A DNA stretch of 32,420 nucleotides, from the NCBI RefSeq assembly GCF_023074055.1, contig NZ_JADPKR010000015.1:1-32420 (forward strand), written 5' to 3'. Of this stretch, positions 16,476-24,596 are shown piece after piece; position 1 is the first letter of the stretch, and each line of letters begins with the position of its first letter. The position numbers and the translations under genes are program-made. Under the pieces are notes generated by a model. It was not told the origin of the DNA. It worked only from the letters and a program-made list of their open reading frames with translations, and searched no databases. This DNA comes from Bradyrhizobium sp. 141. Its GTDB lineage: Bacteria > Pseudomonadota > Alphaproteobacteria > Rhizobiales > Xanthobacteraceae.

Positions 16476-18284
16476 CTACGGGGATTTGGCTGCCGTCGCG
16501 GCAGCCTCAGCCGCCGTCATGCTGGCCCGTGTGCTCGCTTGAGGGGTTTCATGGACCATGAACTGGGCCCTGGCGAGCTCGGCAAAATGGCCGCCTTTGG
16601 CCACGAGTTCATCGAAAGTTCCGGTTTCGATCACGCGCCCATTCTCGAACACCAGGATCCGCGTGGCGTTGCGGATGGTGGAGAGGCGGTGGGCGATCAC
16701 GAAGGTGGTGCGGCCCCTCATCACTTCGTCGAGAGCGGCATTCACCTTGGTCTCGGTGACGGCATCGAGCGCGCTGGTGGCTTCGTCCAGGATCAGGATC
16801 GGCGGGTCCTTCAGCAGCGCGCGGGCGATCGACAGACGCTGCCGCTCGCCGCCGGACAGCATGCGGCCGCGCTCGCCGGCATTGGTCGCGAAGCCGCCGC
16901 TGCGCTCGATGAAATCGAGCGCCTGCGCGCGCGCGGCCGCCTTGCGCATCTCGGCCTCGGTCGCGTCCGGCTTGCCGACGCGCAGATTCTCCTCGATCGA
17001 GCGGTTGAACAGCAGCGCTTCCTGGAACACGACGCCGATGTTCCGCCGCAGCGACGTCAGCGTCACGCCGCGCACGTCCATGCCGTCGATCCTGATGAAG
17101 CCGGATTGCGGATCGAAGGCGCGGTGCAGCAGCGCGATCGCGGTCGATTTGCCCGCGCCGGTCGGGCCGACCAGCGCGATGGTCTGGCCGGGCAGCGCGG
17201 TGAAGGTGAGGTCCTCGATCGCCGGCCGCTTGCCGTCATAGGAGAAGGTGACGTCGTTGAACTCGACGAGGCCGGACAGCCTGCCGGCATCGATCGCGTC
17301 GGCCCGGTCGTGCACTGCGGGCACGGCATCGAGCACGCCAAAGAACTCGCGCAGGCGCGGCGCTTCCATGAACACGTTGTTGATGAAGCTCACGACCTGC
17401 TCGAGCTTCTGGATCAGCAGCGTCGCAAAGCTCACGAACATCACGATCTCGCCGACCGAGGTGAGCCCCTGGTCGTGCAGCGCGATGCCGAGCGTAAAGA
17501 TCGCGAGCACCGTGATGGTGGTGGAGGCGCGCGTGATGACGGTGACGAGCGCCCACCACGACAGCACCGGCATCTGTGCTTCGAGCAATTGATCGGCGAT
17601 GGAGCGCAGCCCCTTTACCTCGGATTCGACACGGACAAAGCTCTGCACCAGCGCGACATTGCCGAGCGCATCGGAGGCGCGGGCGGAAAGCTCGCTGTAG
17701 TGCTCCTCGACCGCCATCTGCATGCCGAAGGTCCTGCGCACCACGAAGGTGGTCAGCGCGGTGAAGACGATGCAGAGCACGAACAGGAGGATCGCGAGCC
17801 GCCAGTTCAGGTAGAGCGACAGCGGCAGCAGCACCACGACCGAGAGGATCGCCGCAAAATGCTCGCGGAAGAAGCCGAGCCACAGCCGCCACAGGGCATC
17901 GGTGCCGTTGAGCATCACCTTCATCAGCCGACCAGAATGGGTGCCGGAGTGGAAGGTCAGCGGCAGTTGCAGGATGTGCTCGAAATAGTCGGTCAGCACC
18001 GCCTGGCGCTGGCGGTGCGAGAGCCGGTCGGCTTGCAAAGCCACGAGCGCGCTGCACAGGATGGTGAAGAGCCCGAATGCGACCCAGGCCGCCAGGAACG
18101 GCCAGGCGGAGTTGGAGCCTGCCACCGTCTTGCCGGAGAGCACGTCGACGATCCGGCCGAACAGCACGGGTTCGGCGAATTGCGAACCCGCCAGCAGGAG
18201 ATTGACGACCGCGAGCAGCCAGCCCAGCCGCGCCTCCTTGCCGAGCAGCTCGAGAACGCGGGTGTAGAGACGGAGGATGGACAT
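16476..18284 (-). CDS. ndvA: Cyclic beta-glucan ABC exporter NdvA/ChvA (602 aa)
   Basis: This is an exporter half-transporter that fuses a six-helix membrane domain (residues ~20-310) with an ATPase domain (~338-575). Motifs are Walker A GPTGAGKS (373-380), Q-loop VVFQEALLF, signature [16 protein letters not shown] (from 477), Walker [13 protein letters not shown] (497-507) and H-loop AHRLS. The opening [22 protein letters not shown] and the overall length match NdvA/ChvA, which export cyclic glucans to the periplasm and are needed for normal symbiosis and osmotic adaptation in rhizobia. No glucan synthase gene is adjacent. The solute-binding protein gene upstream ends 85 bases before this start. 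The actual glucan type cannot be read from sequence. Confidence 0.88.
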   Translation of the reverse strand: MSILRLYTRVLELLGKEARLGWLLAVVNLLLAGSQFAEPVLFGRIVDVLSGKTVAGSNSAWPFLAAWVAFGLFTILCSALVALQADRLSHRQRQAVLTDYFEHILQLPLTFHSGTHSGRLMKVMLNGTDALWRLWLGFFREHFAAILSVVVLLPLSLYLNWRLAILLFVLCIVFTALTTFVVRRTFGMQMAVEEHYSELSARASDALGNVALVQSFVRVESEVKGLRSIADQLLEAQMPVLSWWALVTVITRASTTITVLAIFTLGIALHDQGLTSVGEIVMFVSFATLLIQKLEQVVSFINNVFMEAPRLREFFGVLDAVPAVHDRADAIDAGRLSGLVEFNDVTFSYDGKRPAIEDLTFTALPGQTIALVGPTGAGKSTAIALLHRAFDPQSGFIRIDGMDVRGVTLTSLRRNIGVVFQEALLFNRSIEENLRVGKPDATEAEMRKAAARAQALDFIERSGGFATNAGERGRMLSGGERQRLSIARALLKDPPILILDEATSALDAVTETKVNAALDEVMRGRTTFVIAHRLSTIRNATRILVFENGRVIETGTFDELVAKGGHFAELARAQFMVHETPQASTRASMTAAEAAATAAKSP

Positions 18285-18369
18285 GCGGGCGACGAACTCG
18301 GACGGATGACGGAGCCCGCATTCTAAGCAGGGATCGCGCGCGAGATATAGCGGAAGCTGTCAGTTTTGC

Positions 18370-19419
18370 TCAGTTGATCAGCCGCCCCGCCACCGGCGGC
18401 AGGAACCGGTCGTCGAAGATATCGCCCGCGCCAGGCCGCTTACGGAATTTGAAGTCCTGCCCGATCTGGTCGATCGAGCGCTCCAGGCGCGGCGGTTCGA
18501 TGCCGCCGAGACCGTTGCGCTTGACCTCGTCGGTCAGGACGTTGTCGGCGAGGACGGTGCGCAAGCGCTCCAGCTCCAGGTCGCGCTCGCCGTCGTCGAT
18601 GCGGCTCGCGGCCTCGTCCGCCGCACGCGCCGGCTCCTTGACGGTCGCGGCGATGCCGGCGATCAAGGCGCGGACGAAGCCCTTCACTGCGTCCGGCTTT
18701 GCTGCGGCGAAGGCGGGATTGACCACCACGGCGAAACCATAGGCCTCGCAGCCATAGTCGGCATAACGCAGCACGACCAGATCGGCTCCGGGCACGCCGC
18801 GGTCGCGCAGGTTCACCGCGGAGAGATAGTTGAAGCCCGCGACGGCATCGACCTGTCCTGCGGACAGGATCGGCTCGCGTACCGCGGCGCCAATCTTGTG
18901 GAATTTGACGCGCGATACCTTGATGCCGTTCTGCTGCGCCAGCGCCGGCCACAGCCGCATCGACAGATCGCCGTCAGCAACGCCGACGGTCTTGCCGTCG
19001 AGATCGGGCAACACATGGATGCCTCGGCTCCTGCGCGCGACGATCGCGTAGGGCGCGCGGTTGAACAGCACGAACACGGCTTTGACCGGCGCCGCATCTT
19101 CCTTGTCGCGAAAGCGGATCAGCTCGTTGATGTCGACGAGCGCAAGCTCGCTGTCGCCCTTGGCGACGCGTGCGAGCGCCTCCGGCGATCCGGTTGCGCT
19201 GCTGAAGGACACGTTGAGACGCTCGGCGCTGAAGCTGCCGTCCTTCGCCGCAAGGAAGAACGGCGCCATGCTCGCGTCCAATGGTCGGTCGAAGCTGAAG
19301 TGGATCGCAACGGAGGGCGCAGCGGTCTCGGCCGCGCTGACATCGCGGGCGATCAGTGTCGCAAGCGGGATCGAGAGGGCCAGCAGGCAACGAAGCGCGA
19401 TCGACTTGAAGTCTGACAT
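18370..19419 (-). CDS. Orphan ABC-type substrate-binding protein, NMT1/SsuA-like (349 aa)
   Basis: A signal peptide (residues 1-30, ending DVSA-AE) exports the protein. The body follows the NMT1/THI5/SsuA fold: FSFDRPLDASMAPFFLAAKDGSFSAERLNVSF near the N-terminus, GSPEALARVAKGDSELALVDINELI, DLDGKTVGVADGD and VDAVAGFNY. Members bind sulfonates, nitrate, thiamine precursors or similar small molecules in the periplasm. No permease or ATPase of an importer is adjacent, and the ndvA exporter downstream does not use a binding protein, so its partner must be elsewhere or it acts alone. The ATG at 19419 was chosen because the signal peptide follows at once; the ribosome binding site is weak. Confidence 0.85.
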   Translation of the reverse strand: MSDFKSIALRCLLALSIPLATLIARDVSAAETAAPSVAIHFSFDRPLDASMAPFFLAAKDGSFSAERLNVSFSSATGSPEALARVAKGDSELALVDINELIRFRDKEDAAPVKAVFVLFNRAPYAIVARRSRGIHVLPDLDGKTVGVADGDLSMRLWPALAQQNGIKVSRVKFHKIGAAVREPILSAGQVDAVAGFNYLSAVNLRDRGVPGADLVVLRYADYGCEAYGFAVVVNPAFAAAKPDAVKGFVRALIAGIAATVKEPARAADEAASRIDDGERDLELERLRTVLADNVLTDEVKRNGLGGIEPPRLERSIDQIGQDFKFRKRPGAGDIFDDRFLPPVAGRLIN

Positions 19420-19557
19420 CAGGTGCGCCGGTCCCGCATTGTTATGGTTTCGTGACGCTCGCAGCGCCGGCCGGCAGTCAGTCTGTCCGCGCCAACATGA
19501 ACGGAGGATGAGCGGCGTTGCGGCATCGTTACGCAACCCCGTTCAGCTTGTGTTGGG

Positions 19558-19572
19558 GTTGGGGAACCCAAC
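19558..19572. promoter_or_regulatory. Short inverted repeat upstream of a secreted-protein gene
   Basis: GTTGGG (19558-19563) and CCCAAC (19567-19572) form a 6-bp inverted repeat with a 3-base centre. It lies between the divergent binding-protein gene and the gene at 19648. It could be an operator half or a leader hairpin. The evidence is symmetry only. Confidence 0.25.
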
Positions 19573-19647
19573 TTAGGTCATGCGGGTTTGAGAGACATGA
19601 GCCTGTCCGCAGGCGTCCATTCCAGGTCCCGAAGGAGGGCCCAAGAC

Positions 19648-20016
19648 ATGTTCGAGCGATTCTCCAAGTTTGCGGGCCGAAAGGCCGTTCTTGCCACCGC
19701 CGCGGTGCTGGCGCTGACCGCAATTGCCCCGACCGCTTCATATGCGGGCGGCCGCCACTGGCATCGCGGTGGAGGCGGCGTGGCCGCTGCTGCGGCCTTC
19801 GCGGCCATCGGAACCGGTCTCGCCATCGCCGCCAGCCGCGATGCCTACGCCTATGACTACGGTCCGGGGTACGGCTATTACGGCGGTCCGGCCTATTACA
19901 GCGCTCCTGCCTACGGTCCCTATTATGGTCCGGGGCCGAACTTCCAATATCAGCGCTATGGCGGCACTGCTCCGTCCGAGTTCTGCGGCCAGGGTTATCA
20001 CCAGAACTGCTACTAG
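19648..20016 (+). CDS. Small secreted Gly/Tyr-rich protein (122 aa)
   Basis: The protein has a signal peptide (AVLATAAVLALTAIAPTASYA-GG) and a His/Gly cluster right after cleavage (GGRHWHRGGGG). A short hydrophobic Ala-rich stretch then precedes a Tyr/Gly/Pro-rich region (YDYGPGYGYYGGPAYY). The end is CGQGYHQNCY with two Cys. Low-complexity exported proteins of this kind are frequent in Bradyrhizobium and have no assigned role; the His cluster could bind metal. GGAGG is correctly spaced before the ATG at 19648, which makes this start far better than the in-frame ATG 60 bases upstream. A terminator follows at 20040. Confidence 0.8.
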   Translation: MFERFSKFAGRKAVLATAAVLALTAIAPTASYAGGRHWHRGGGGVAAAAAFAAIGTGLAIAASRDAYAYDYGPGYGYYGGPAYYSAPAYGPYYGPGPNFQYQRYGGTAPSEFCGQGYHQNCY

Positions 20017-20039
20017 CTTTGGCAGCACAGGTTGACCAG

Positions 20040-20076
20040 AACAGGCCGTCGCGGGCGCCGCGCCGGCCTGTTTTCT
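20040..20076 (+). terminator. Rho-independent terminator
   Basis: AACAGGCCG (20040-20048) and CGGCCTGTT (20064-20072) form a 9-bp stem with a GC-rich loop, followed by TTTTCTGCTTTTATT. It lies 23 bases after the stop of the secreted-protein gene. Confidence 0.75.
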
Positions 20077-20088
20077 GCTTTTATTGTC

Positions 20089-20102
20089 GCGCGTTAACGC
20101 GC
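20089..20102. promoter_or_regulatory. Perfect 14-bp palindrome before the hisE-like gene
   Basis: GCGCGTTAACGCGC is a complete palindrome located 31 bases before the ATG at 20134. Its position suits an operator overlapping the promoter. No regulator is identified. The central GTTAAC resembles a CtrA half-site, but no second half lies at 7-base spacing. Confidence 0.35.
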
Positions 20103-20133
20103 TCGACATTGCTTTAGAGTAGTTTTGAGTATC

Positions 20134-20538
20134 ATGAGTGATTCGCTTGAGCGGCTATATCTGGCTGTGCTCGCGGCCAGAGATCTTGATCCGGCAACAT
20201 CGCGTACGGCCCGGCTGTTTCAGCGCGGGCCTTCCAAAATGGCGAAGAAGCTGGCTGAAGAGGCCATCGAAGTCGTGATCGATGCGGTCAACGGCGATAG
20301 CGAGGCCGTGATCCGGGAAAGCGCCGACCTGCTCTACAATCTCACCGTGCTCTGGGCCTCTGCCGGCGTACGTCCCGAGGACGTCTGGCGCGAAATGACG
20401 CGGCGTGAAGACATGCTCGGCATCGCCGAGAAGCTGCCGAAATCCTCGATGAAGCTGCCCAAAGTCGCGTCACCGCGCGTGGCCGCCAGGCGGCCAATTG
20501 TCGCGCTCGAGGGCCGTACCGCGCGCAAGCGCCACTAA
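20134..20538 (+). CDS. hisE: Phosphoribosyl-ATP pyrophosphohydrolase-like protein (134 aa)
   Basis: A MazG-fold all-helical hydrolase of the HisE family, which converts PR-ATP to PR-AMP in histidine synthesis. The metal-binding motif is KLAEEAIEVVIDAVNGD followed by RESADLLYNLTVLW, the HisE form of EExx...ExxD. HisE proteins are usually ~100-110 residues; here a basic tail of ~35 residues (SPRVAARRP...RTARKRH) is added. No other his gene is nearby, whereas hisE normally sits with hisF/hisA, so this is probably a second copy. The ATG at 20134 is used; a TTG at 20125 would add three residues. A composite repeat begins at its stop codon. True substrate and role beyond the family are uncertain. 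Confidence 0.82.
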   Translation: MSDSLERLYLAVLAARDLDPATSRTARLFQRGPSKMAKKLAEEAIEVVIDAVNGDSEAVIRESADLLYNLTVLWASAGVRPEDVWREMTRREDMLGIAEKLPKSSMKLPKVASPRVAARRPIVALEGRTARKRH

Positions 20539-20636
20539 AGCGCGATGAGACCAGGATGAACGGTCATCGCGCTTTAGCCTCTTGTTTGAGCATGATCTTT
20601 TCGGAAAACCGCTGCACACTTTTCCGGATCATGCTC
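20535..20636. repeat. Composite double-hairpin repeat
   Basis: The first hairpin has perfect 14-bp arms CTAAAGCGCGATGA (20535-20548) and TCATCGCGCTTTAG (20564-20577). The second has GAGCATGATC (20588-20597) and GATCATGCTC (20627-20636), with inner CGGAAAA/TTTTCCG. The pairing of these two units looks like a widespread intergenic element of Bradyrhizobium and Rhodopseudomonas. The first arm includes the stop codon of the hisE-like gene, so the repeat probably acts as its terminator. Confidence 0.8.
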
Positions 20637-20703
20637 GAAACGTCATAATTCGCCTCAATCTCGGCATGGACAAATCCGTCCCATGGTGCTTCATCGCGGC
20701 GCC

Positions 20704-21285
20704 ATGCTGAAACGTATTTACGATTGGTGCATCGACGCCGCCCACAAGCCCTACGCGCTCTGGATTATGGGAGTCGTGTCTTTCGCCGAAAGCTCCTTCT
20801 TTCCGGTCCCGCCGGATGTGATGCTAATTCCGATGTCACTGGCGCGTCCGCAGCGCGCCTGGGTCTATGCGATGGTCTGTACCGTCACCTCGGTGCTCGG
20901 CGGCGTCGTCGGCTACGCCATCGGTGCGCTACTGTTCGACTCGGTCGGCCAATGGCTGATCCAGGTCTACGGCCTCGGCGGCAAGGTCGAGGCCTTTCGC
21001 GCCTCCTATGCGGAATGGGGCGCGGTGATCATCCTGCTCAAGGGGCTGACGCCGATCCCCTACAAGCTCGTGACGATTACCTCGGGCTTTGCCGGCTACA
21101 ACATCGTCCTGTTCGTCCTGTGCTCGATCGTCGCGCGCGGCGGACGCTTCTTCATCGTGGCGATCCTGCTCAACCGCTATGGCGACTGGATCCGGGTCAG
21201 GATCGAGAAGCATCTTGGACTCGTGGTGGCGATCGGTGCTGCCGTGCTGGTGCTCGGCTTCGTGGTGGCGATCAAGCTGATCTAG
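20704..21285 (+). CDS. VTT-domain (DedA/YqaA-like) membrane protein (193 aa)
   Basis: An inner-membrane protein of the VTT/SNARE-associated family. Visible are SFAESSFFPVPPDVMLIPMSLA (the ExxFFPxPxDV re-entrant motif), the Gly-rich helix LGGVVGYAIGALLFDSVG, the second half-motif LLKGLTPIPYKLVTITSGFAGYN, and two C-terminal helices including ARGGRFFIVAILLNRYGD. DedA proteins act in lipid carrier recycling and membrane homeostasis; the YqaA branch is less characterised. The ATG at 20704 is preferred for the family N-terminus (MLKRIYDW); another in-frame ATG lies at 20683 and neither has a clear ribosome binding site. Confidence 0.85.
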   Translation: MLKRIYDWCIDAAHKPYALWIMGVVSFAESSFFPVPPDVMLIPMSLARPQRAWVYAMVCTVTSVLGGVVGYAIGALLFDSVGQWLIQVYGLGGKVEAFRASYAEWGAVIILLKGLTPIPYKLVTITSGFAGYNIVLFVLCSIVARGGRFFIVAILLNRYGDWIRVRIEKHLGLVVAIGAAVLVLGFVVAIKLI

Positions 21286-21331
21286 ACCTCCGCGCTTTGC
21301 CGCAGGGCCGGCTTCGGCTACGGTTGCCGTC

Positions 21332-21850
21332 ATGATGGTTCGATCCGGCAATCCGGCTCTGCGGCTCGGGACGCTGATGTCAGCAATGCTGCTCCTGCTC
21401 GGTGCCGGGGGGACCGGGTGGGCGCAATCGGCGCCGCCGTCGCTTGGCTTGCAGGAGCAAGGGCCGCAGGCTGCGCCGCCGCCCTCGACGCCCGCACCTG
21501 CAGAAAATCCCTGGCTGTTCAACGAAATGGGCAAGTTGTTCGACAAGCTGCCCTCGATCCTGCCGCCGATCAAAAGCCCCAGTGAGACCATGAACGATCT
21601 GTCGCGGCTGGCAAAGCCCTCGACCATGGTGTCGGGTCGCGTGGCTTGTCCCGCCTCGTCGAACGGCGCGCCCGACTGCAAGCAGGCCGCCGACCAGCTC
21701 TGCCAGAGCAAGGGCTACAAGGACGGCAAGAGCCTGAATGCCGACTCCGCGGAAAAATGCTCGGCCAAGGTTCTGATCCCGGGTCGGACCCGCAAACCTG
21801 ACGACTGCCGCACCGATACTTTCGTGACCAGCGCGCTGTGCCAGAACTGA
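21332..21850 (+). CDS. Secreted protein with six C-terminal Cys (172 aa)
   Basis: A signal peptide (MLLLLGAGGTGWA-QS) leads into a proline-rich linker (QAAPPPSTPAPAENP). A short amphipathic segment (WLFNEMGKLFDKLPSILPP) follows, then a C-terminal domain of about 70 residues with six Cys, compatible with three disulfides. I do not recognise the family. An ATG one codon later (21335) is equally possible. The stop lies 36 bases before aspA, so the two may be cotranscribed, though no functional link is evident. Confidence 0.75.
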   Translation: MMVRSGNPALRLGTLMSAMLLLLGAGGTGWAQSAPPSLGLQEQGPQAAPPPSTPAPAENPWLFNEMGKLFDKLPSILPPIKSPSETMNDLSRLAKPSTMVSGRVACPASSNGAPDCKQAADQLCQSKGYKDGKSLNADSAEKCSAKVLIPGRTRKPDDCRTDTFVTSALCQN

Positions 21851-21886
21851 CGTGAAGGCCTCGCGCGCATGCAGCAAGGAGCGCCC

Positions 21887-23287
21887 ATGAGCCGTACGGA
21901 GCAGGATTTCCTCGGACAGCGTGAGATCGCCGACGACATCTATTACGGCGTTCAGACCATCCGCGGGAAGGAGAACTTCCACATCACCGGCATTCCGATG
22001 AACCAGGAGCCTTACTTCGTGAAGGCGCTCGGTTACGTCAAGAAGGCCGCCGCCATGGCCAATCGCGATCTCGGCGCGATCGAGGCCAAGGTCGCGGACG
22101 CGATCATCCTCGGCTGCGACCGCGTCATCGCCGGCGACATGATGGACCAGTTCGTCACCGACTTCATCCAGGGCGGCGCCGGCACCTCCACCAACATGAA
22201 CGCCAACGAGGTGATCGCGAATCTCGCGCTGGAATCGCTCGGCTTCGGCAAGGGCGACTACCAGCACGTCAGTCCCAACGACCACGTCAATTATGGCCAA
22301 TCGACCAACGACACCTATCCGACCGCCTTTCGGCTCGCGCTGATCCTGCGGCTCGAAAGCTACATGACCGCGCTGCGCCAGCTCCAGGAAGCTTTCTTCG
22401 CCAAGGGCCGCGAGTTCGACCGCGTCCTGAAGATGGGCCGCACGCATCTCCAGGATGCGGTGCCGATGTCGCTCGGGGCCGAATTCCGGGGATGGGGCAC
22501 CACGATGGGCGAGGAGGTCGACCGTATCTCCGAAGCGCGGGCGCTGCTGCGCGAGATCAATCTCGGCGCCACCGCGATCGGCACGTCCGTCACGGCGGCG
22601 GTCGGTTATCCCAAGCTCGCGGTCCGGCATCTGAGCGCGCTCACCGGCGTCGACTTCATCCTCGCGGGCGATCTCGTCGAGGCGACCTCGGACACCGGCG
22701 CCTATGTGCAACTCTCGGGCGTCCTGAAGCGCACGGCGAGCAAGCTGACGAAGATCTGCAACGACATCCGCTTGCTCGCCTCCGGCCCGCGCGCCGGCTT
22801 CAACGAGATCAACCTGCCGCAGCTTCAGCCGGGCTCCTCGATCATGCCGGGCAAGGTCAACCCTGTTATCCCCGAGGTCGTCAACCAGACCAGCTTCCTC
22901 GTCATCGGGCTCGACACCACGGTGACGCTCGCGGCCTCGGCGGGCCAGCTCCAGCTCAACGTGATGGAGCCGGTGATCTCGTTCGCTTTGTTCTTCTCGA
23001 TCCGCACCATGGAGCGCGCGGTCAACAGCCTGCGCGAGAACTGCGTCGTCGGCATCACCGCCAACGAGGAGCACACGCGCAATATGGTGCTGAATTCGCT
23101 CGGTATCGTCACGGTGCTGAAGCCGCTGCTCGGCTACAAGCAATGCGCCGAGATCGCGCGCGAAGGCTACAAGAGCGGCAAGTCGCTGCATCAGATCGTC
23201 GTGGTCGAGCGCCAGCTGCTGACGCAGGAGAAGTGGGACGAGATGTTCTCGTTCGAGCGGCTGATCAATCCGGATCTGATCGGGTAG
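21887..23287 (+). CDS. aspA: Aspartate ammonia-lyase (466 aa)
   Basis: This cytoplasmic homotetramer converts L-aspartate to fumarate and ammonia. It belongs to the fumarase/aspartase superfamily: the signature GSSIMPGKVNPVIPE is intact, and GAGTSTNMNANEVIAN, HVNYGQSTNDTYPTA and GRTHLQDAVPMSLGAEF are the other conserved blocks, with the catalytic Ser in the SSIMPGK loop. Class II fumarase is the alternative, but the opening RTEQDFLGQREIADDIYYGVQT and length fit aspartase. AAGGAG before the ATG at 21887 fixes the start; an in-frame ATG at 21869 lacks one. It would feed aspartate-derived carbon to the TCA cycle. Confidence 0.93.
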   Translation: MSRTEQDFLGQREIADDIYYGVQTIRGKENFHITGIPMNQEPYFVKALGYVKKAAAMANRDLGAIEAKVADAIILGCDRVIAGDMMDQFVTDFIQGGAGTSTNMNANEVIANLALESLGFGKGDYQHVSPNDHVNYGQSTNDTYPTAFRLALILRLESYMTALRQLQEAFFAKGREFDRVLKMGRTHLQDAVPMSLGAEFRGWGTTMGEEVDRISEARALLREINLGATAIGTSVTAAVGYPKLAVRHLSALTGVDFILAGDLVEATSDTGAYVQLSGVLKRTASKLTKICNDIRLLASGPRAGFNEINLPQLQPGSSIMPGKVNPVIPEVVNQTSFLVIGLDTTVTLAASAGQLQLNVMEPVISFALFFSIRTMERAVNSLRENCVVGITANEEHTRNMVLNSLGIVTVLKPLLGYKQCAEIAREGYKSGKSLHQIVVVERQLLTQEKWDEMFSFERLINPDLIG

Positions 23288-23298
23288 GCGGTCTCTCC

Positions 23299-23346
23299 TC
23301 GTCATTCCGGGCTCGACGCTTCGTGTCGCCCCGGAATGGCGAAGGA
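23299..23346. repeat. Palindromic repeat, TCATTCCGGG family
   Basis: CGTCATTCCGGG pairs with CCCCGGAATGGCG around a short centre containing CGACGCTTCGTGTCG, itself a small hairpin. It follows the aspA stop by about 12 bases and is a likely terminator for it. It is a recurrent type of intergenic unit in Bradyrhizobium. Confidence 0.7.
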
Positions 23347-23405
23347 AGGAATTCCGCGGCTTGGAATGGCGGTAGCGGCATCCGCCACAACGCCAAAACG
23401 CAATA

Positions 23406-23436
23406 CTTGACAGTGGAAAGATTGCCTTGTTGGTAT
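23406..23436 (+). promoter_or_regulatory. Candidate promoter of the first NMO gene
   Basis: CTTGACA (23406-23412) is a perfect -35 of the rhizobial CTTGAC type. After 18 bases TGGTAT is a poor -10. The following leader to the ATG at 23481 is about 40 bases. The -35 is convincing and the -10 is not. Confidence 0.35.
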
Positions 23437-23480
23437 GTTGCCCAACCTTCCATTGACTGCCAACAGAGGATCGTCTCGCA

Positions 23481-24449
23481 ATGTCCATGCCTGCCTTGTT
23501 CAAGGGACGCCTGTCGATCCCCGTGATCGGCTCGCCGCTCTTCATCATCTCGGTGCCGGATCTCGTGATCGCGCAGTGCAAGGCGGGGGTGGTCGGCTCG
23601 TTTCCGTCGCTGAACGCCCGGCCGCCGGAGCTGCTCGACGAATGGCTGGCGCGGATCACCGAGGAACTCGCGGCCTATGACCGGGCCCATCCCGACAGGC
23701 CGTCGGCGCCGTTTGCCGTCAACCAGATCGTGCACAAGTCGAACAACCGGCTCGACCACGACATGCAGCTCTGCGCCAAGTACAAGGTGCCGATGATCAT
23801 CTCCTCGCTCGGTGCCCGCGAGGAGCTGAACCAGGCCGTGCACGGCTGGGGCGGCATCGTCTTCCACGACGTGATCAACCAGAAGTTCGCGCACAAGGCG
23901 ATCGAGAAGGGCGCCGACGGCCTGATCCTGGTCGCGGCCGGCGCCGGCGGCCATGCCGGCACCATCTCGCCGCTGGCCTTCGTTGCCGAGACCCGCAAGT
24001 GGTTCGACGGCCCGATCGCGCTGTCGGGCGCGATCGGCAACGGCAAGGCGATCCGCGCCGCACGCGTCCTCGGCGCCGACTTTGCCTATATCGGCTCAGC
24101 CTTCATCGCGACCAAGGAAGCCAATGCGGTCGAAAAGTACAAGGAGATGATTGCCGGCTCGACCGCCGACGACATCGTCTATTCCAACCTCTTTACCGGC
24201 GTGCACGGCAACTACCTGAAACCTTCGATCCTCGCTGCCGGCATGGATCCCGAGGATTTGCCGACCTCCGACCCTTCCAAGATGAATTTCGGCACCGACG
24301 CCTCCGGCGAGCGCGCCAAGCCGAAGGCCTGGAAGGAGATCTGGGGCTCGGGCCAGGGCATCGGCAGCGTCGACGGCGTCGTGCCCGCCGCCGAACTGAT
24401 CGCGCGCTTCAAGAAGGAATACGACGAAGCGATCGATCCGCCGTTGTGA
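23481..24449 (+). CDS. Nitronate monooxygenase family flavoprotein, copy 1 (322 aa)
   Basis: An FMN-dependent TIM-barrel enzyme of the NMO/2-nitropropane dioxygenase family, which oxidises alkyl nitronates; relatives include FabK-type enoyl-ACP reductases and NADH:quinone reductases. Motifs seen are IPVIGSPLFIISVPDLVIAQCKAGVVGSFPSLNARPPELLDEW, GADGLILVAAGAGGHAG with the family active-site His (H158), and IALSGAIGNGKAIRAARVLGADFAYIGSAFIAT, the phosphate-binding region. GAGGA lies upstream of the ATG. A repeat and then a thioesterase gene follow on the same strand. A paralogue lies at 27399. The substrate is not predictable. Confidence 0.88.
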   Translation: MSMPALFKGRLSIPVIGSPLFIISVPDLVIAQCKAGVVGSFPSLNARPPELLDEWLARITEELAAYDRAHPDRPSAPFAVNQIVHKSNNRLDHDMQLCAKYKVPMIISSLGAREELNQAVHGWGGIVFHDVINQKFAHKAIEKGADGLILVAAGAGGHAGTISPLAFVAETRKWFDGPIALSGAIGNGKAIRAARVLGADFAYIGSAFIATKEANAVEKYKEMIAGSTADDIVYSNLFTGVHGNYLKPSILAAGMDPEDLPTSDPSKMNFGTDASGERAKPKAWKEIWGSGQGIGSVDGVVPAAELIARFKKEYDEAIDPPL

Positions 24450-24460
24450 TCGCTCTCGTG

Positions 24461-24575
24461 TCCCGGACGCGCTGCAGCGTGCAACGCTGCTGCGCAGAGC
24501 CGGGATCCATTGAAGCAACGTATGGACCCCGGATCAGCAGCGCACCGCTACGCGCTGCGCAGCGTCCGGGGAACG
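24461..24575. repeat. Palindromic repeat, TCCCGGACGCGCTGC family
   Basis: TCCCGGACGCGCTGCAGCG at 24461 and CGCGCTGCGCAGCGTCCGGGG near 24553-24573 are complementary ends. An inner GCCGGGATCCAT/ATGGACCCCGG pair lies between them. The element fills most of the gap between the NMO and thioesterase genes and could terminate or attenuate the NMO transcript. Confidence 0.7.
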
Positions 24576-24596
24576 TGAACGAGGCCGATTGAAACG

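Noticed and set aside
16473..18326. 617-codon frame antisense to ndvA
   Set aside because: The minus frame has all ABC motifs; the plus frame is a composition artefact rich in Asp, Gly, His and Arg.
21380..23659. 759-codon frame antisense to aspA and its neighbours
   Set aside because: It spans three plus-strand genes with good start sites and crosses a repeat, and shows no domain.
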